Made by a program: the position numbers and the translations under genes. The notes below the pieces were generated by a model. The model was not told where the DNA came from. It searched no databases and saw only the letters and a program-made list of their open reading frames with translations. 64,000 bases of DNA, taken from positions 124,001-188,000 of the forward strand of contig NZ_CBYO010000005.1 in assembly GCF_000577245.1 (NCBI RefSeq), in the 5' to 3' direction. Below are positions 34,549 to 42,925 of this stretch, piece after piece (positions within the stretch are counted from its first letter, which is position 1; the number at the start of each line of letters is the position of its first letter). The stretch comes from Paucisalibacillus algeriensis (GTDB lineage: Bacteria; Bacillota; Bacilli; Bacillales; Amphibacillaceae).

Positions 34549-36219
34549 ATGGGAAAATCTCTTATGTTGAATTGCCGTGATGAGGTATTAAATCTTACAA
34601 AGCAATTGGTTTCTATTCGTAGTATCGTCAACACAGACGGGGAAAGTGTTATTGCTCATTCTCTATATACAATGATTTCTGCTTATCCCTATTTCCAGGC
34701 CAATCCTGAAAAGGTTGTAATTGAGAAAACGATTAATGATGAAAAGGCACGCTATAATGTTTTAGCATATGTAAAAGGTACGAAGGGTAAAAGCAAACGC
34801 ACCGTAATAATCATGGGACATATGGATACGGTTGGGGTAGATGATTTTAATCAACAGGAAGACTATGCTTTCAAGCCAGATGAGTGGATGGAATTATTAA
34901 AGGGTGAGGAAATTCCTAATGTTGTTAGAAATCATCTAAATCCGGATGAATGGTTATTTGGTCGAGGTGCCCTGGATATGAAAAGTGGGGTTGCAAGTAA
35001 CCTATTCTTGTTAAACTATTTCTCTGAACATCCAGATAAACTCGATGGAAATCTTGTATTCATTGCAGAGTGTGATGAAGAGGATGGCTCACATGGTATT
35101 TTATCCGCTCTTCATACTTTGAAAAAATGGAAAGAGGAGCAGGGGTTTACGTATATAGCAGCCATAAATGCTGATTTTGTTTCTCCATTATATGATGGGG
35201 ATCAAAATCGTTATGTTTATAAAGGTACCGTTGGAAAACTGCTTCCTGGCTTTTACATTGCAGGTGCAGAAACACATGTTGGTGCTGCTTTTGAAGGGCT
35301 TGATCCAAACTATATTGCTGCAGAATTAACAAGGCAAATAAGTTATAGTTCGGATCTTTGTAATCTTGCACTTGGTGAATACACATTACCTCCAGTTACA
35401 TTAAAGCAGATGGATTTGAAAACGGAGTATACGGTGCAAACGGCTTTGAGTGCCTATGTGTATTATAACTTCTTCATTCACTCATGGACTCCAAAAGAAG
35501 CACTTGAGATATTAAAAGAACAAGCAAAAATTGCGTTTCAACATTCCCTTGATTCTTTTGAGAAAAGGTATAAGGCTTATTGTAAATTATCAGGCAAAAA
35601 GTTTAATGGCATCCCTTGGAAACCGCGTGTTATAACCTATGAAGAAATGAATGAGTCGCTAATCCAAGCACATGGGAGTAATTATATAGAGGCAATGGAC
35701 CAATTCAAAAAGAATCTTCTACATGATGATTCACTTGACCTTCGTATGTACGCATTACACGTAGTGGAAGAAGCATGGAAATGGATGCAGGATAAGAATC
35801 CGGCTATTATTCTGTTTTATTCTTCGTTGTATTATCCTCGAATCGAATTATCGGGAGAAACAATAGAAGAACAAGAATTAAGTAATGCTTTAGTTACTGC
35901 GGTAGAAAAAATCAATGATCTATATAAACAACCAATTAAGGTGAAAAACTTTTTTCCATTTATATCTGATATGAGTTTTCTGTCATTGAGTGATGACGAA
36001 GCGGCTATTCAAGCGGTTAAGGATAACAATCCTGCATGGGGAACAAAACATTATGTAGACTATGATTTAGTACGGGAAATCAATGTTCCAGTGATTAATA
36101 TTGGACCATACGGAATGGATGCTCATAAGAAATTAGAAAGAGTGGAGATTGAGTACTCTATGGAAGTTGTGCCGAATATGACGAAGCTAGTGATTGAGGG
36201 TATGCTCCAATGTGAGTAA
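34549..36219 (+). CDS. rocB: M20-family peptidase, RocB-like
   Basis: A 556-aa protein of the M20 zinc metallopeptidase family, of the length of RocB (arginine-utilisation region) and unlike the shorter ArgE/DapE. Metal sites are visible at GHMDTVGV, GRGALDMKSG and ECDEEDG. The exact substrate of RocB is not established. The ATG at 34549 is 8 bp behind AAGGGGG; an ATG at 34543 is too close. It separates smpB from ssrA. Confidence 0.8.
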   Translation: MGKSLMLNCRDEVLNLTKQLVSIRSIVNTDGESVIAHSLYTMISAYPYFQANPEKVVIEKTINDEKARYNVLAYVKGTKGKSKRTVIIMGHMDTVGVDDFNQQEDYAFKPDEWMELLKGEEIPNVVRNHLNPDEWLFGRGALDMKSGVASNLFLLNYFSEHPDKLDGNLVFIAECDEEDGSHGILSALHTLKKWKEEQGFTYIAAINADFVSPLYDGDQNRYVYKGTVGKLLPGFYIAGAETHVGAAFEGLDPNYIAAELTRQISYSSDLCNLALGEYTLPPVTLKQMDLKTEYTVQTALSAYVYYNFFIHSWTPKEALEILKEQAKIAFQHSLDSFEKRYKAYCKLSGKKFNGIPWKPRVITYEEMNESLIQAHGSNYIEAMDQFKKNLLHDDSLDLRMYALHVVEEAWKWMQDKNPAIILFYSSLYYPRIELSGETIEEQELSNALVTAVEKINDLYKQPIKVKNFFPFISDMSFLSLSDDEAAIQAVKDNNPAWGTKHYVDYDLVREINVPVINIGPYGMDAHKKLERVEIEYSMEVVPNMTKLVIEGMLQCE

Positions 36220-36271
36220 AGTCAACTGGAAAACGTTTGGGTGACTGGGAAAACATCCCATGGTAGAGACC

Positions 36272-36299
36272 TTGAAATTGTCTAGTGATATGTTATAAT
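36272..36299 (+). promoter_or_regulatory. ssrA: ssrA promoter
   Basis: TTGAAA (36272-36277), 16-bp spacer, TATAAT (36294-36299): a near-consensus sigma-A promoter about 80 bp upstream of the mature tmRNA 5' end. Confidence 0.75.
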
Positions 36300-36378
36300 G
36301 AATTATGTCGCCACTGGGCGATCAACAATTTAATCAAAACTTTGTGCTCGTATTTATCCCCGAGCGTTTTCCTTTTAT

Positions 36379-36740
36379 GGGGACGTTACGGATTCGACAG
36401 GGGTAGGTCGAGCTCAGGTTGCGCGTCGAGGTTACGACTCGTAAAACGTTAAACGCCTAATAACTGGCAAAGAAAACAATTACTCTTTAGCAGCTGCGTA
36501 AGCACTAGCTAAAGGATCCTTCCTACTCTCGCCTGTGGGGTAGTACTTGAAGGGTCTCAACTTAAGCAGGCTATCCTGTCATCCGCCGTCTGAGGATGAT
36601 TTGGGAACCTAATCAGACTAGCTACTCGGAAGCCTGTTGGTAGGCTGAAAAGTTAGCGAATGATAATATACCAACTACACGTGTAGAAGCCTGAGTGTCG
36701 TTACCTTTGGACGTGGGTTCGATTCCCACCGTCTCCACCA
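36379..36740 (+). ncRNA. ssrA: Transfer-messenger RNA (tmRNA)
   Basis: The RNA begins GGGGACGTTACGGATTCGAC and ends with the T-arm GTGGGTTCGATTCCCACC and encoded CCA (36738-36740); the two ends pair as in alanine tRNA. The tag reading frame is GGC AAA GAA AAC AAT TAC TCT TTA GCA GCT GCG TAA, giving (A)GKENNYSLAAA, with the C-terminal hydrophobic Ala-rich degron expected for ClpXP. The gene is intact although a 24.8-kb transposon sits 23 bp past its 3' end. Confidence 0.97.
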
Positions 36741-36763
36741 ATACATATGTTGGTGGTTTTTTT
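36735..36763 (+). terminator. ssrA terminator, inferred transposon attachment region
   Basis: CCACCAA (36735-36741) pairs with TTGGTGG (36750-36756) and TTTTTTT follows. The transposon target duplication begins at the next base, so insertion leaves ssrA and its terminator whole. Confidence 0.75.
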
Positions 36764-36768
36764 GTGTT
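36764..36768 (+). repeat. Target-site duplication, left copy (GTGTT)
   Basis: GTGTT directly precedes the left terminal repeat and is repeated directly after the right terminal repeat (61598-61602). Five base pairs is the duplication length of Tn7-type transposition. Confidence 0.9.
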
Positions 36769-36846
36769 TGTGACTTGAACTATAATATTGCCGTTTTGGC
36801 AAGTTTATGCTTCAAAAAACTTTCGGCAAACTTATACTTCAAAAAA
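36769..36846 (+). repeat. Transposon left end: terminal repeat and two TnsB-type sites
   Basis: 24-bp terminal repeat at 36769-36792, then two similar 22-bp sites, GGCAAGTTTATGCTTCAAAA (36798) and GGCAAACTTATACTTCAAAA (36825), 27 bp apart. The terminal repeat, read on the other strand (GGCAATATTATAGTTCAAGT), is a variant of the same site in the opposite orientation. Confidence 0.85.
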
Positions 36847-36944
36847 AATTTAAAAATTGGAGATATAATCCTAAAAGGTTCCGTTCTGAGGGGCGATCTA
36901 AAGATCACACATAGATTTAGTTTGGAAAATAGACATTAAAAGAG

Positions 36945-36988
36945 CAAAGGTATCCTCATCAATGACGGGATCTTCTTTGTGTTTTTTT
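36945..36988 (+). terminator. Terminator-like hairpin just inside the left end
   Basis: CAAAG..ATCC pairs with GGAT..CTTTG across an 11-nt loop, followed by TGTTTTTTT. No gene lies between the transposon end and this hairpin, so it would stop read-through from ssrA into the cargo. Confidence 0.55.
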
Positions 36989-37054
36989 CAGAATAATGAG
37001 TTATATAATCTAAGTAATGATATAATTGTACAAAGATTGTGAAGAAGTATACTT

Positions 37055-37090
37055 AAACTAACGGGGCAGTTTAGTGCAATAACTAACAAT
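37055..37090 (+). repeat. Dispersed intergenic repeat (ACTAACGGGKGC family), copy 1
   Basis: TTAAACTAACGGGGCAGTTT, part of a unit that also includes AGATTGTGAAGAA upstream. Related copies are at about 37978, 38025, 40425-40470, 40732, 48222 and, outside the transposon, 61727-61770. Confidence 0.55.
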
Positions 37091-37138
37091 GTGAAATAAT
37101 AATAAAAGGTAATTATTGATAAGTGAAGGGTGAAAAAT

Positions 37139-37522
37139 TTGAGGATTAAAGTTTACCTATTTTTAGTTCCTTTTTTAATACTCGTTGGTTGGTTCCTAAT
37201 AAAGAAGAACTCTGATAAACCTAATGGAGGGTACACAATCTTTAAACCGACAGGAGTTAGACACGAGTTTCCATATGTAGATTTAGAACAAAAACGAGTA
37301 ATTGGTACGGTATCATATAAAGGTCAAACATATATGACGGTGGTTATAGATGTAGAAAACGATACTGTTCAAATTGAGGGAAGTGTTGATGAATTAGGAA
37401 ATTTAACTATGGACAAGGACTCTTATGTTGATATGTTTAAAAGCCAAGCAAAATATTTCATTGAAAACAATATTGATAACCCTACAAAGCATTACGAGGA
37501 ATTAAAAGAACATTCTTCTTAA
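37139..37522 (+). CDS. Hypothetical membrane-anchored protein
   Basis: About 127 aa. One N-terminal hydrophobic segment (VYLFLVPFLILVGWFLI) works as an anchor or uncleaved signal, followed by a soluble domain without cysteines (YTIFKPTGVRHEFPYVDLEQ...). I prefer the TTG at 37139, correctly spaced behind GAAGGGTG, over the GTG at 37130 inside that site. Family not recognised. First cargo gene after the left end; the next gene also encodes a membrane protein. Confidence 0.6.
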   Translation: MRIKVYLFLVPFLILVGWFLIKKNSDKPNGGYTIFKPTGVRHEFPYVDLEQKRVIGTVSYKGQTYMTVVIDVENDTVQIEGSVDELGNLTMDKDSYVDMFKSQAKYFIENNIDNPTKHYEELKEHSS

Positions 37523-37581
37523 ACAAACGGAGTAGGTTAATTGAACAAGGTAAGTAGAGGTTTGAATAAGGGGGTAAGCAT

Positions 37582-37983
37582 TTGTTCAAAAGAAAAGTAA
37601 TTGTTGCACTGTTTTCGACAATTGTATTTAGTTTAATTTTAGCTTATATAGATTATACTCCTGTATCAGAAAGACTTCCAGACACATCATACGGCTCATT
37701 TTTTTCCCCGATTCCGTTTTTAATTATACTAACTGGTGTACCATATATTCTCGGTGGGATTCCCGTTTCAATGTTGATTGATAAATATGTTGATAAACTT
37801 ATCGTAAAACTCCCATTATACTTAATGGGTGGTTACATTGTAGGCGTGATTACTATGGTAATAAGTTTTGGAACATTTTCATTTTCACCTGAATTTTTAT
37901 GGTTAGGTATTTATGGTGTTGTTGCTAGTTTAATTTTCTTTGTTATTATGTCTTTGAACGCTCGATTAAAGAACTTGAACTAA
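37582..37983 (+). CDS. Hypothetical four-helix membrane protein (UPF0715-like)
   Basis: 133 aa with four hydrophobic helices (about 6-24, 40-60, 76-96 and 105-126). The layout, with a GSFFSPIPF segment and VPYILGGIPVSMLID, resembles the small UPF0715-type membrane proteins of Bacillus; this is a loose resemblance. The TTG start follows AAGGGGGTAAGCA. It lies 59 bp after the preceding gene and may be cotranscribed. Confidence 0.6.
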   Translation: MFKRKVIVALFSTIVFSLILAYIDYTPVSERLPDTSYGSFFSPIPFLIILTGVPYILGGIPVSMLIDKYVDKLIVKLPLYLMGGYIVGVITMVISFGTFSFSPEFLWLGIYGVVASLIFFVIMSLNARLKNLN

Positions 37984-38277
37984 CGGGTGCATTACTCCAA
38001 GACGGAATGATGCACCCTTTATTCAACTACTGGGGCAGTTTTAGTTAAAAAGGAATACAAAGACGATGAAGATATCTCTCCCTGTTTTAAAGTAAGTTAA
38101 TTTCCCACTAATAGTCAGATGTTATTGGGTACAATTCCCACTTAAAAAATGGATATATATACCGATAATATAAAAGTAGATATTAATCCAGAAAAGGATG
38201 TTGGAATTAGACATTATTAATTTGCAATAATGGATGTTTTAGACTAACAAAGCTTGAATTTTATGAAGGTGACAAAG

Positions 38278-39048
38278 TTGCGTATATTAGACTGTTCAAC
38301 AATTGAAACAACAATAAAATCTCTTTCTCATTTGCTTAAAACCAACAAAAATACTGTAAATTCTTTTATTGAAAGTAACAAATACCGAGTAACTAAAAAA
38401 GATAAATACTGGCATTATGATAATCTCTATATAAATGATGTACTAAATTATTTTAATTTACACGAAGACGAAATTTTTCCTGATAAATTACTTATGTTCC
38501 ATCTAACTTCTGGCATAGATGATAGTAGTTTTCGGAATAATGGAATCTTAAATTTAGATTCATTAATCAAATCTCAAACTTTCTCCGCTTTTTTTGCTGG
38601 TTCTGGGATCCATATTCATTATGTGGAAGAGTCTCCACCAATAATTGAATTTAACGGAAAAAAGATAAAAGATGAGATGCTCTTCCACCGTTTTAACCGA
38701 GATAATTGTATAAATGGATTTTTAATAAAAGAAGATGCTGAAAACAATCCAAATGTAAGACATATTAGGGAATGCCCTGAATTTATATGGGATATTAGCA
38801 AACTTATTAAAATGCCTGAATTAGTTGGTAAGTGGAAAGAAAGTGCCAAACCTATGATGCTATCCCTACTTGTAAATTTCAAGGATATCGATTATTTTGA
38901 ACCCTCAGAATATGTGATGAAGGCAATCGAGTATGTTTTATTTAAAAAAACAGGTTATTGGGGTCCAGATAATAACTTTATGGTTTTTTTACAGGGGGAT
39001 GTATGTATTGCACCTGTAAATATAATTGAGATCACTGAACTTATATAA
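38278..39048 (+). CDS. Hypothetical protein
   Basis: 256 aa from the TTG at 38278 behind GAAGGTGA; in-frame starts at 38254 and 38263 lack such a site. The N-terminal 60 residues (STIETTIKSLSHLLKTNKNT) look like a helical DNA-binding-type fold, and the rest is mixed alpha/beta with LLMFHLTSGIDDSSF and CPEFIWDISKLIKMPELVGK. No catalytic motif recognised. It is followed 93 bp later by the MazF-fusion gene; a link to it is possible but unproven. A short unattached reading frame (MDIYTDNIKVDINPEKDVGI) at 38149-38220 may be a gene fragment. Confidence 0.6.
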   Translation: MRILDCSTIETTIKSLSHLLKTNKNTVNSFIESNKYRVTKKDKYWHYDNLYINDVLNYFNLHEDEIFPDKLLMFHLTSGIDDSSFRNNGILNLDSLIKSQTFSAFFAGSGIHIHYVEESPPIIEFNGKKIKDEMLFHRFNRDNCINGFLIKEDAENNPNVRHIRECPEFIWDISKLIKMPELVGKWKESAKPMMLSLLVNFKDIDYFEPSEYVMKAIEYVLFKKTGYWGPDNNFMVFLQGDVCIAPVNIIEITELI

Positions 39049-39141
39049 CATAATAGTTTGCATTGTCATAAGGCATAAATAAATTAATCCAATTTATACA
39101 GAGTTAGTTAATAAATATATTACGAATAAGGGGTATATAAT

Positions 39142-40170
39142 ATGCGTAGAAGAATTAACGGTGAAGAAACATGGTATCGATTACGAGATTGGACAAAGGG
39201 CCAAGCAGCTTCAGAGAGACTTGGAAGTCATATTTTAGCCTCTGAAGGTTTCGAATCAATAGATCCCTCTCACCCATTAGGAGGCCCCGATGGAACAAAA
39301 GATTTTATATGTATTAAGAATGGGTTAAAGTGGATTGGTGCTTGTTATTTCCCAAGGGGGCAGAAGGAGTTTAATGAAGTTAAAAAAAAGTTTATTGGTG
39401 ACTTAGAGGGAATTGAAAAAAATAAGGTGGACGGTCTAGCGTTTATAACAAATCAAGAATTATCAGTTGGTAATAGAGAAACATTAAAGGGATTATCTAA
39501 AAATCCTGTGGAAATTTATCATCTCGAGCGGCTTACCCAAATATTAAATAAAACCGAAAATTACGGAGTTAGACTTGAATACTTAGATATTGAAATAACT
39601 ACTGAAGAACAATTAGCTTTTTTTGCATTGTTTACAAACAAGGTGGCAGAATCAGAAAAGAAATATGAAAAAAAAATCAGTAACCTTTCTAAAGCATATC
39701 AAATGGAGAGAAAAATTGAACAGAAACGAACAACTGGAGTAGATTCAGTTGAAGAAAATCACCAGCCTCAAGAAGAAAGAAAAGAAAAAGGAAGCGAAAT
39801 AAAAGAAGCAAAACTTAATCGAAAAATCCTTAATAGAGTCAAAAAAGGGGCTGTTTTCTTTGCAGACTTAGGCGCGCCTATTGGGTATGAACAAGCAGGA
39901 ACAAGACCTGTAATCATTGTTTCCAATAATATAAATAACAAATACTCACCCACTGTAACTGTAATTCCTGTCACTGGAAAAATTAGTAAGACAAAATTAC
40001 CGACCCATGTTGACTTAGGAAACCAGTTAAATCCTAAATTTAGAAGTATTGGTTTAGTGGAACAAATAAAAACAATAGACAAAAGAAATTTACTAAAATT
40101 CATTACTTTTTTAAACCGGTCTATTATGTCAGATGTTGAAAAAGCTATAAAAATACAACTTGACTTGTAA
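39142..40170 (+). CDS. Nuclease-like domain fused to a MazF/PemK toxin
   Basis: 342 aa. The C-terminal domain (about 228-342) is clearly MazF/PemK: KKGAVFFADLGAPIGYEQAG, then TRPVIIVSNN, TVTVIPVTGK and LVEQIKTIDKRNL, the fold of sequence-specific mRNA interferases. The N-terminal domain (about 10-135) has LGGPDGTKDF and KWIGACYFPRGQ followed by a GLAFITNQELSVGNRETL segment, as in restriction-endonuclease-fold domains of defence proteins, but a complete D-ExK set is not evident. A charged coiled-coil linker (160-225) joins them. No antitoxin gene precedes it. The ATG follows AAGGGG and a terminator follows at 40174. Probably a defence effector. Confidence 0.75.
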   Translation: MRRRINGEETWYRLRDWTKGQAASERLGSHILASEGFESIDPSHPLGGPDGTKDFICIKNGLKWIGACYFPRGQKEFNEVKKKFIGDLEGIEKNKVDGLAFITNQELSVGNRETLKGLSKNPVEIYHLERLTQILNKTENYGVRLEYLDIEITTEEQLAFFALFTNKVAESEKKYEKKISNLSKAYQMERKIEQKRTTGVDSVEENHQPQEERKEKGSEIKEAKLNRKILNRVKKGAVFFADLGAPIGYEQAGTRPVIIVSNNINNKYSPTVTVIPVTGKISKTKLPTHVDLGNQLNPKFRSIGLVEQIKTIDKRNLLKFITFLNRSIMSDVEKAIKIQLDL

Positions 40171-40173
40171 ATC

Positions 40174-40204
40174 AAAGGACCTTCTTTAAAAGGGTCTTTT
40201 TTAA
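40174..40204 (+). terminator. Terminator after the MazF-fusion gene
   Basis: AAAGGACC pairs with GGGTCTTTT across a short A/T loop and a T-run follows, 4 bp past the stop. Confidence 0.65.
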
Positions 40205-40332
40205 TTTAATGTTTATAAATGTAACCAAAACAAGCTATACAAGTCAGAGAGTGAAAAATTGTACTTAGAACGGGGGATTGCCGGAGAAGTCATTTTTGCA
40301 TTTCCTTCGTATTTTCTATATTCTACAATTGG

Positions 40333-40365
40333 ACGCTTTTCTTTAATCAAAAAGGCGTCTTTTCT
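40333..40365 (+). terminator. Isolated terminator-like hairpin
   Basis: GGACGC and GGCGTC arms with loop TTTTCTTTAATCAAAAA, then TTTTCT. No intact gene lies upstream on this strand within 160 bp. Confidence 0.45.
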
Positions 40366-40424
40366 AATCAATCAGATTCTAGAGCAACACATTTACTGAT
40401 TGGAGTATATTAAGGTGTAGAAGA

Positions 40425-40470
40425 GATTGTGAAGGATTCTACTTAAACTATCGGGTGCAATAGTTCAACA
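40425..40470 (+). repeat. Dispersed intergenic repeat, copy 2
   Basis: AGATTGTGAAGGATTCTACT followed by TAAACTATCGGGTGCAATAG and TTCAAC. Aligns with the stretch at 37035-37085. Confidence 0.55.
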
Positions 40471-40517
40471 AGGAATTTACAGATATTTTATCTAAGGGAT
40501 AGGTGTGTGTACTTGAA

Positions 40518-40701
40518 ATGAAACGGGAGATAACGATTTTTGCACTGCCTTTCCATTGCGTTATATGTTTGGTTAGTTATATTTGATTACATTTCTTCAA
40601 GTGAATTTAATTGGGGAGAAAATGCGTTACAAGCAGTTATTACTTTGACAGTTATAAGAATTTTATTGTGGGCTTTTAACACTAATAAAAGAAAGTCCTA
40701 A
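40518..40701 (+). pseudogene. Frameshifted small membrane protein gene
   Basis: MKREITIFALPFH starts at ATG 40518 and that frame stops at 40583-40585, but a hydrophobic continuation is open in a neighbouring frame: IALYVWLVIFDYISSSEFNW, then GENALQAVITLTVIRILLWA, ending in basic FNTNKRKS and TAA at 40701. One indel near 40550 explains it. The intact product would have been about 60 aa with two helices. The flanking 970 bp hold only dispersed repeats and a terminator. Confidence 0.6.
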
Positions 40702-40724
40702 GAATTACCAGAGATTCTAAATCC

Positions 40725-40765
40725 AAGTAATCTTAAACTATTGGGTGCGTTAGATAAAGAAGGTG
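40725..40765 (+). repeat. Dispersed intergenic repeat, copy 3
   Basis: CTTAAACTATTGGGTGCGTT followed by AGATAAAGAAGG, a further member of the ACTAACGGGKGC family. From here to 41137 no gene is visible. Confidence 0.5.
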
Positions 40766-41137
40766 ATCCTAATGGCATCGCCTTTTTCTTATGATTAAAA
40801 TTCTATTTCTACGGGTACTTAGTTAACTGATAAAAATAGTAACTGTGTAAAATTAGAAGTACATAGTTAAAAAACAATGTAAGATTTTGTCGAAACGGTT
40901 TTAATTCTATTTATTCTCCTGCATAATATCTTTGAAGGGAAATGAGCATATGATAAATAATTCTGAGGAGGGCTATTTATCAGCTACTTAAATAGAAATG
41001 ATTTAAAGTTTGATTAATTTTATTAATATTAGTAAGTTTAATTGTAATATTAATTGTTAATAATCACTCCATACCGGGTCGGCAGTTACATTTACTTTCG
41101 CAAATATTAATTTATATTACTTAGAGGTGTTTTATTA

Positions 41138-41989
41138 GTGAAAAGATCTCCATTACTGATTAGTTCAATGGAATGTATTGCACATTCAACAGAATTAATC
41201 TCGCAAAAAAATAAAATAAAGTATAAATTTGTTATACTTCACTTGGCAAATGCTATAGAACTTATTCTTAAAGCAAAATTAATAGAAGAAGGTAAAAGTA
41301 TATATATAAATAATAAAAGTCAAACATTATCAGTTTGGGAGACTATTAATCAACTAAGTAAGATAGGTGTAGAAATAGAAGAACGTCCTATTTTCGAGTT
41401 GCTTTTTGATGATCGCAATACATTACAACATCGTTTTGGGTACCCCAATCTTGACACGGTTGAATATTATTTTTTTAATGTAATTTCATTCTTTAAACGA
41501 TTTCTATTTGAGGAGTTTAATACTGAACTCCAAAACGAATTAAAAATCCATTTAGAAAACAGGTATTATGACTACTTAGGATTCGAACAAGATATTTTTG
41601 AATATTTAAATTCAGTATATAATAAGACACCAACAGCTGCAGTATTAGAAACTTACAATGAAATAAATAAAGAACTTATAAATCAATTTAACTTGCACGG
41701 CATATACTTTTCTAACGTCACCTACATAAACTTTTCTCATCCTTCATTTGTTAAGATATTACGAATCTTGATAAGGGATGATTATCTACATGAAAACGTT
41801 ATGAACCAATTACATATTCTATCGGAAGTTAGAAAATCCATAGTTTCTCATCCCAAAATTAATAATGAGTTAAACTTAGATCTAAAAAGTACTTTTAGTT
41901 TGTTAAAGGAATTATTAAAAGGGGTAAGAAGTGCAATAGCAGACGGTTATTTCAATGAGACAATTATAAAGGAATTATTTAACTTCTAA
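41138..41989 (+). CDS. HEPN-like protein with two RxH motifs
   Basis: 283 aa, helical. The first half reads ILHLANAIELILKAKLIEEG and then DDRNTLQHRFGYP, giving an R93-x4-H98 motif after a conserved helix, the pattern of HEPN ribonuclease or nucleotidyl-binding domains. The second half has SEVRKSIVSHPK, R232-x5-H238, a possible second HEPN site. HEPN proteins are common RNA-cutting effectors in toxin-antitoxin and anti-phage systems. No antitoxin (such as a minimal nucleotidyltransferase) is adjacent. The start is GTG behind AGAGGTG. Role inferred only from the motifs. Confidence 0.6.
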   Translation: MKRSPLLISSMECIAHSTELISQKNKIKYKFVILHLANAIELILKAKLIEEGKSIYINNKSQTLSVWETINQLSKIGVEIEERPIFELLFDDRNTLQHRFGYPNLDTVEYYFFNVISFFKRFLFEEFNTELQNELKIHLENRYYDYLGFEQDIFEYLNSVYNKTPTAAVLETYNEINKELINQFNLHGIYFSNVTYINFSHPSFVKILRILIRDDYLHENVMNQLHILSEVRKSIVSHPKINNELNLDLKSTFSLLKELLKGVRSAIADGYFNETIIKELFNF

Positions 41990-42165
41990 TTGGCATTTAA
42001 AAGAGGAAAATAATCATATTCTATGTTTAATGGAGAAGGCTAAATACTTTTAATACTAAAATTTCTTAAAGGAATAAAGGTTATCCGGAATGAAGGGAAC
42101 TATTATGAATAGGTACCTAGCAAGATGATTTATTTTGTACGGTTTTTGCAATATGAATATAGAAC

Positions 42166-42207
42166 AAATTAGGTAAAGCGTATTTTAACTTGCCTTTACC
42201 TAATTTT
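42166..42207. terminator. Bidirectional terminator-like hairpin
   Basis: AAATTAGGTAAAG (42166-42178) pairs perfectly with CTTTACCTAATTT (42194-42206). It sits in a 740-bp gap after the HEPN gene in which I see no gene. Confidence 0.55.
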
Positions 42208-42506
42208 ACTTGTGATGACTTTAGTTGAGTACTTGTGTTTGCAATGGTCTAAATTAACTACAATAATCTAGTTTAATATGGTGAAAGTATAGAACTGGAC
42301 CTTATTGCTTATGGGGGATCAATCGTATACTCTGGATAATAATAGTATGTTTGATTACTTTTCTAACATCAAAGCTTTAAAAAATTGTATTTAATATATA
42401 AAGAGGATAGAGATATTACCCATAAATAAACCGAGATTGTTGGCAGCATTCAAGTATTTTATAATGCTAATGTTCGGGCAGGCTCCCCTTCCCGGACACT
42501 ATGTTG

Positions 42507-42553
42507 AAAAAGAACCTCACCCTACATTGATTTTGTCATCAAGGGTGAGGTTC
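42507..42553 (-). terminator. Terminator of the RNPP regulator-peptide operon
   Basis: GAACCTCACCCT (42512-42523) pairs perfectly with AGGGTGAGGTTC (42542-42553); on the minus strand TTTTTC follows. It is about 180 bp past the peptide gene. Confidence 0.7.
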
Positions 42554-42733
42554 ACTTTTTATAAATAAAATCATTCATTAATTGTCTAATGAAGTTTAAC
42601 GGTGTCATCGCTAAAAGAGTTCCAGATGCAAAAGTAACTCTGTTACTACAATCTCCTTCAACATCCCCTCCCACCCGTCAACAATATTATGCTTGCCTTG
42701 ACTTTATCTGTTAATTACCAAAAGGCAAGAAAT

Positions 42734-42910
42734 TTAGCTATCTTTAGCCTTATTGTCGGGAAACTGACCTGGTTCTTGTTCGTGCTCGTTATCTGGATTA
42801 ACTTGTTCATCAGTATTCCCGTTAGTGAACTCATAAGAATTACCATTGTGATATAGGGCAGTAGTAATTAAATAAGAAGACAACAGAAGAATGCTAATAT
42901 ACTTTTTCAT
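42734..42910 (-). CDS. Small exported peptide, candidate signalling pheromone precursor
   Basis: 58 aa from ATG 42910, 7 bp behind GGAGGT. An N-terminal signal (KKYISILLLSSYLITTALYH) is followed by a hydrophilic, acidic tail (NGNTDEQVNPDNEHEQEPGQ, then FPDNKAKDS). It lies 15 bp after the stop of the TPR regulator on the same strand. This is exactly how NprX, PapR and Phr precursors sit next to NprR, PlcR and Rap, so the tail probably holds a secreted, re-imported signal peptide. Which residues make the mature peptide cannot be read from the sequence. Confidence 0.6.
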   Translation of the reverse strand: MKKYISILLLSSYLITTALYHNGNSYEFTNGNTDEQVNPDNEHEQEPGQFPDNKAKDS

Positions 42911-42925
42911 AGATTTTACCTCCAT

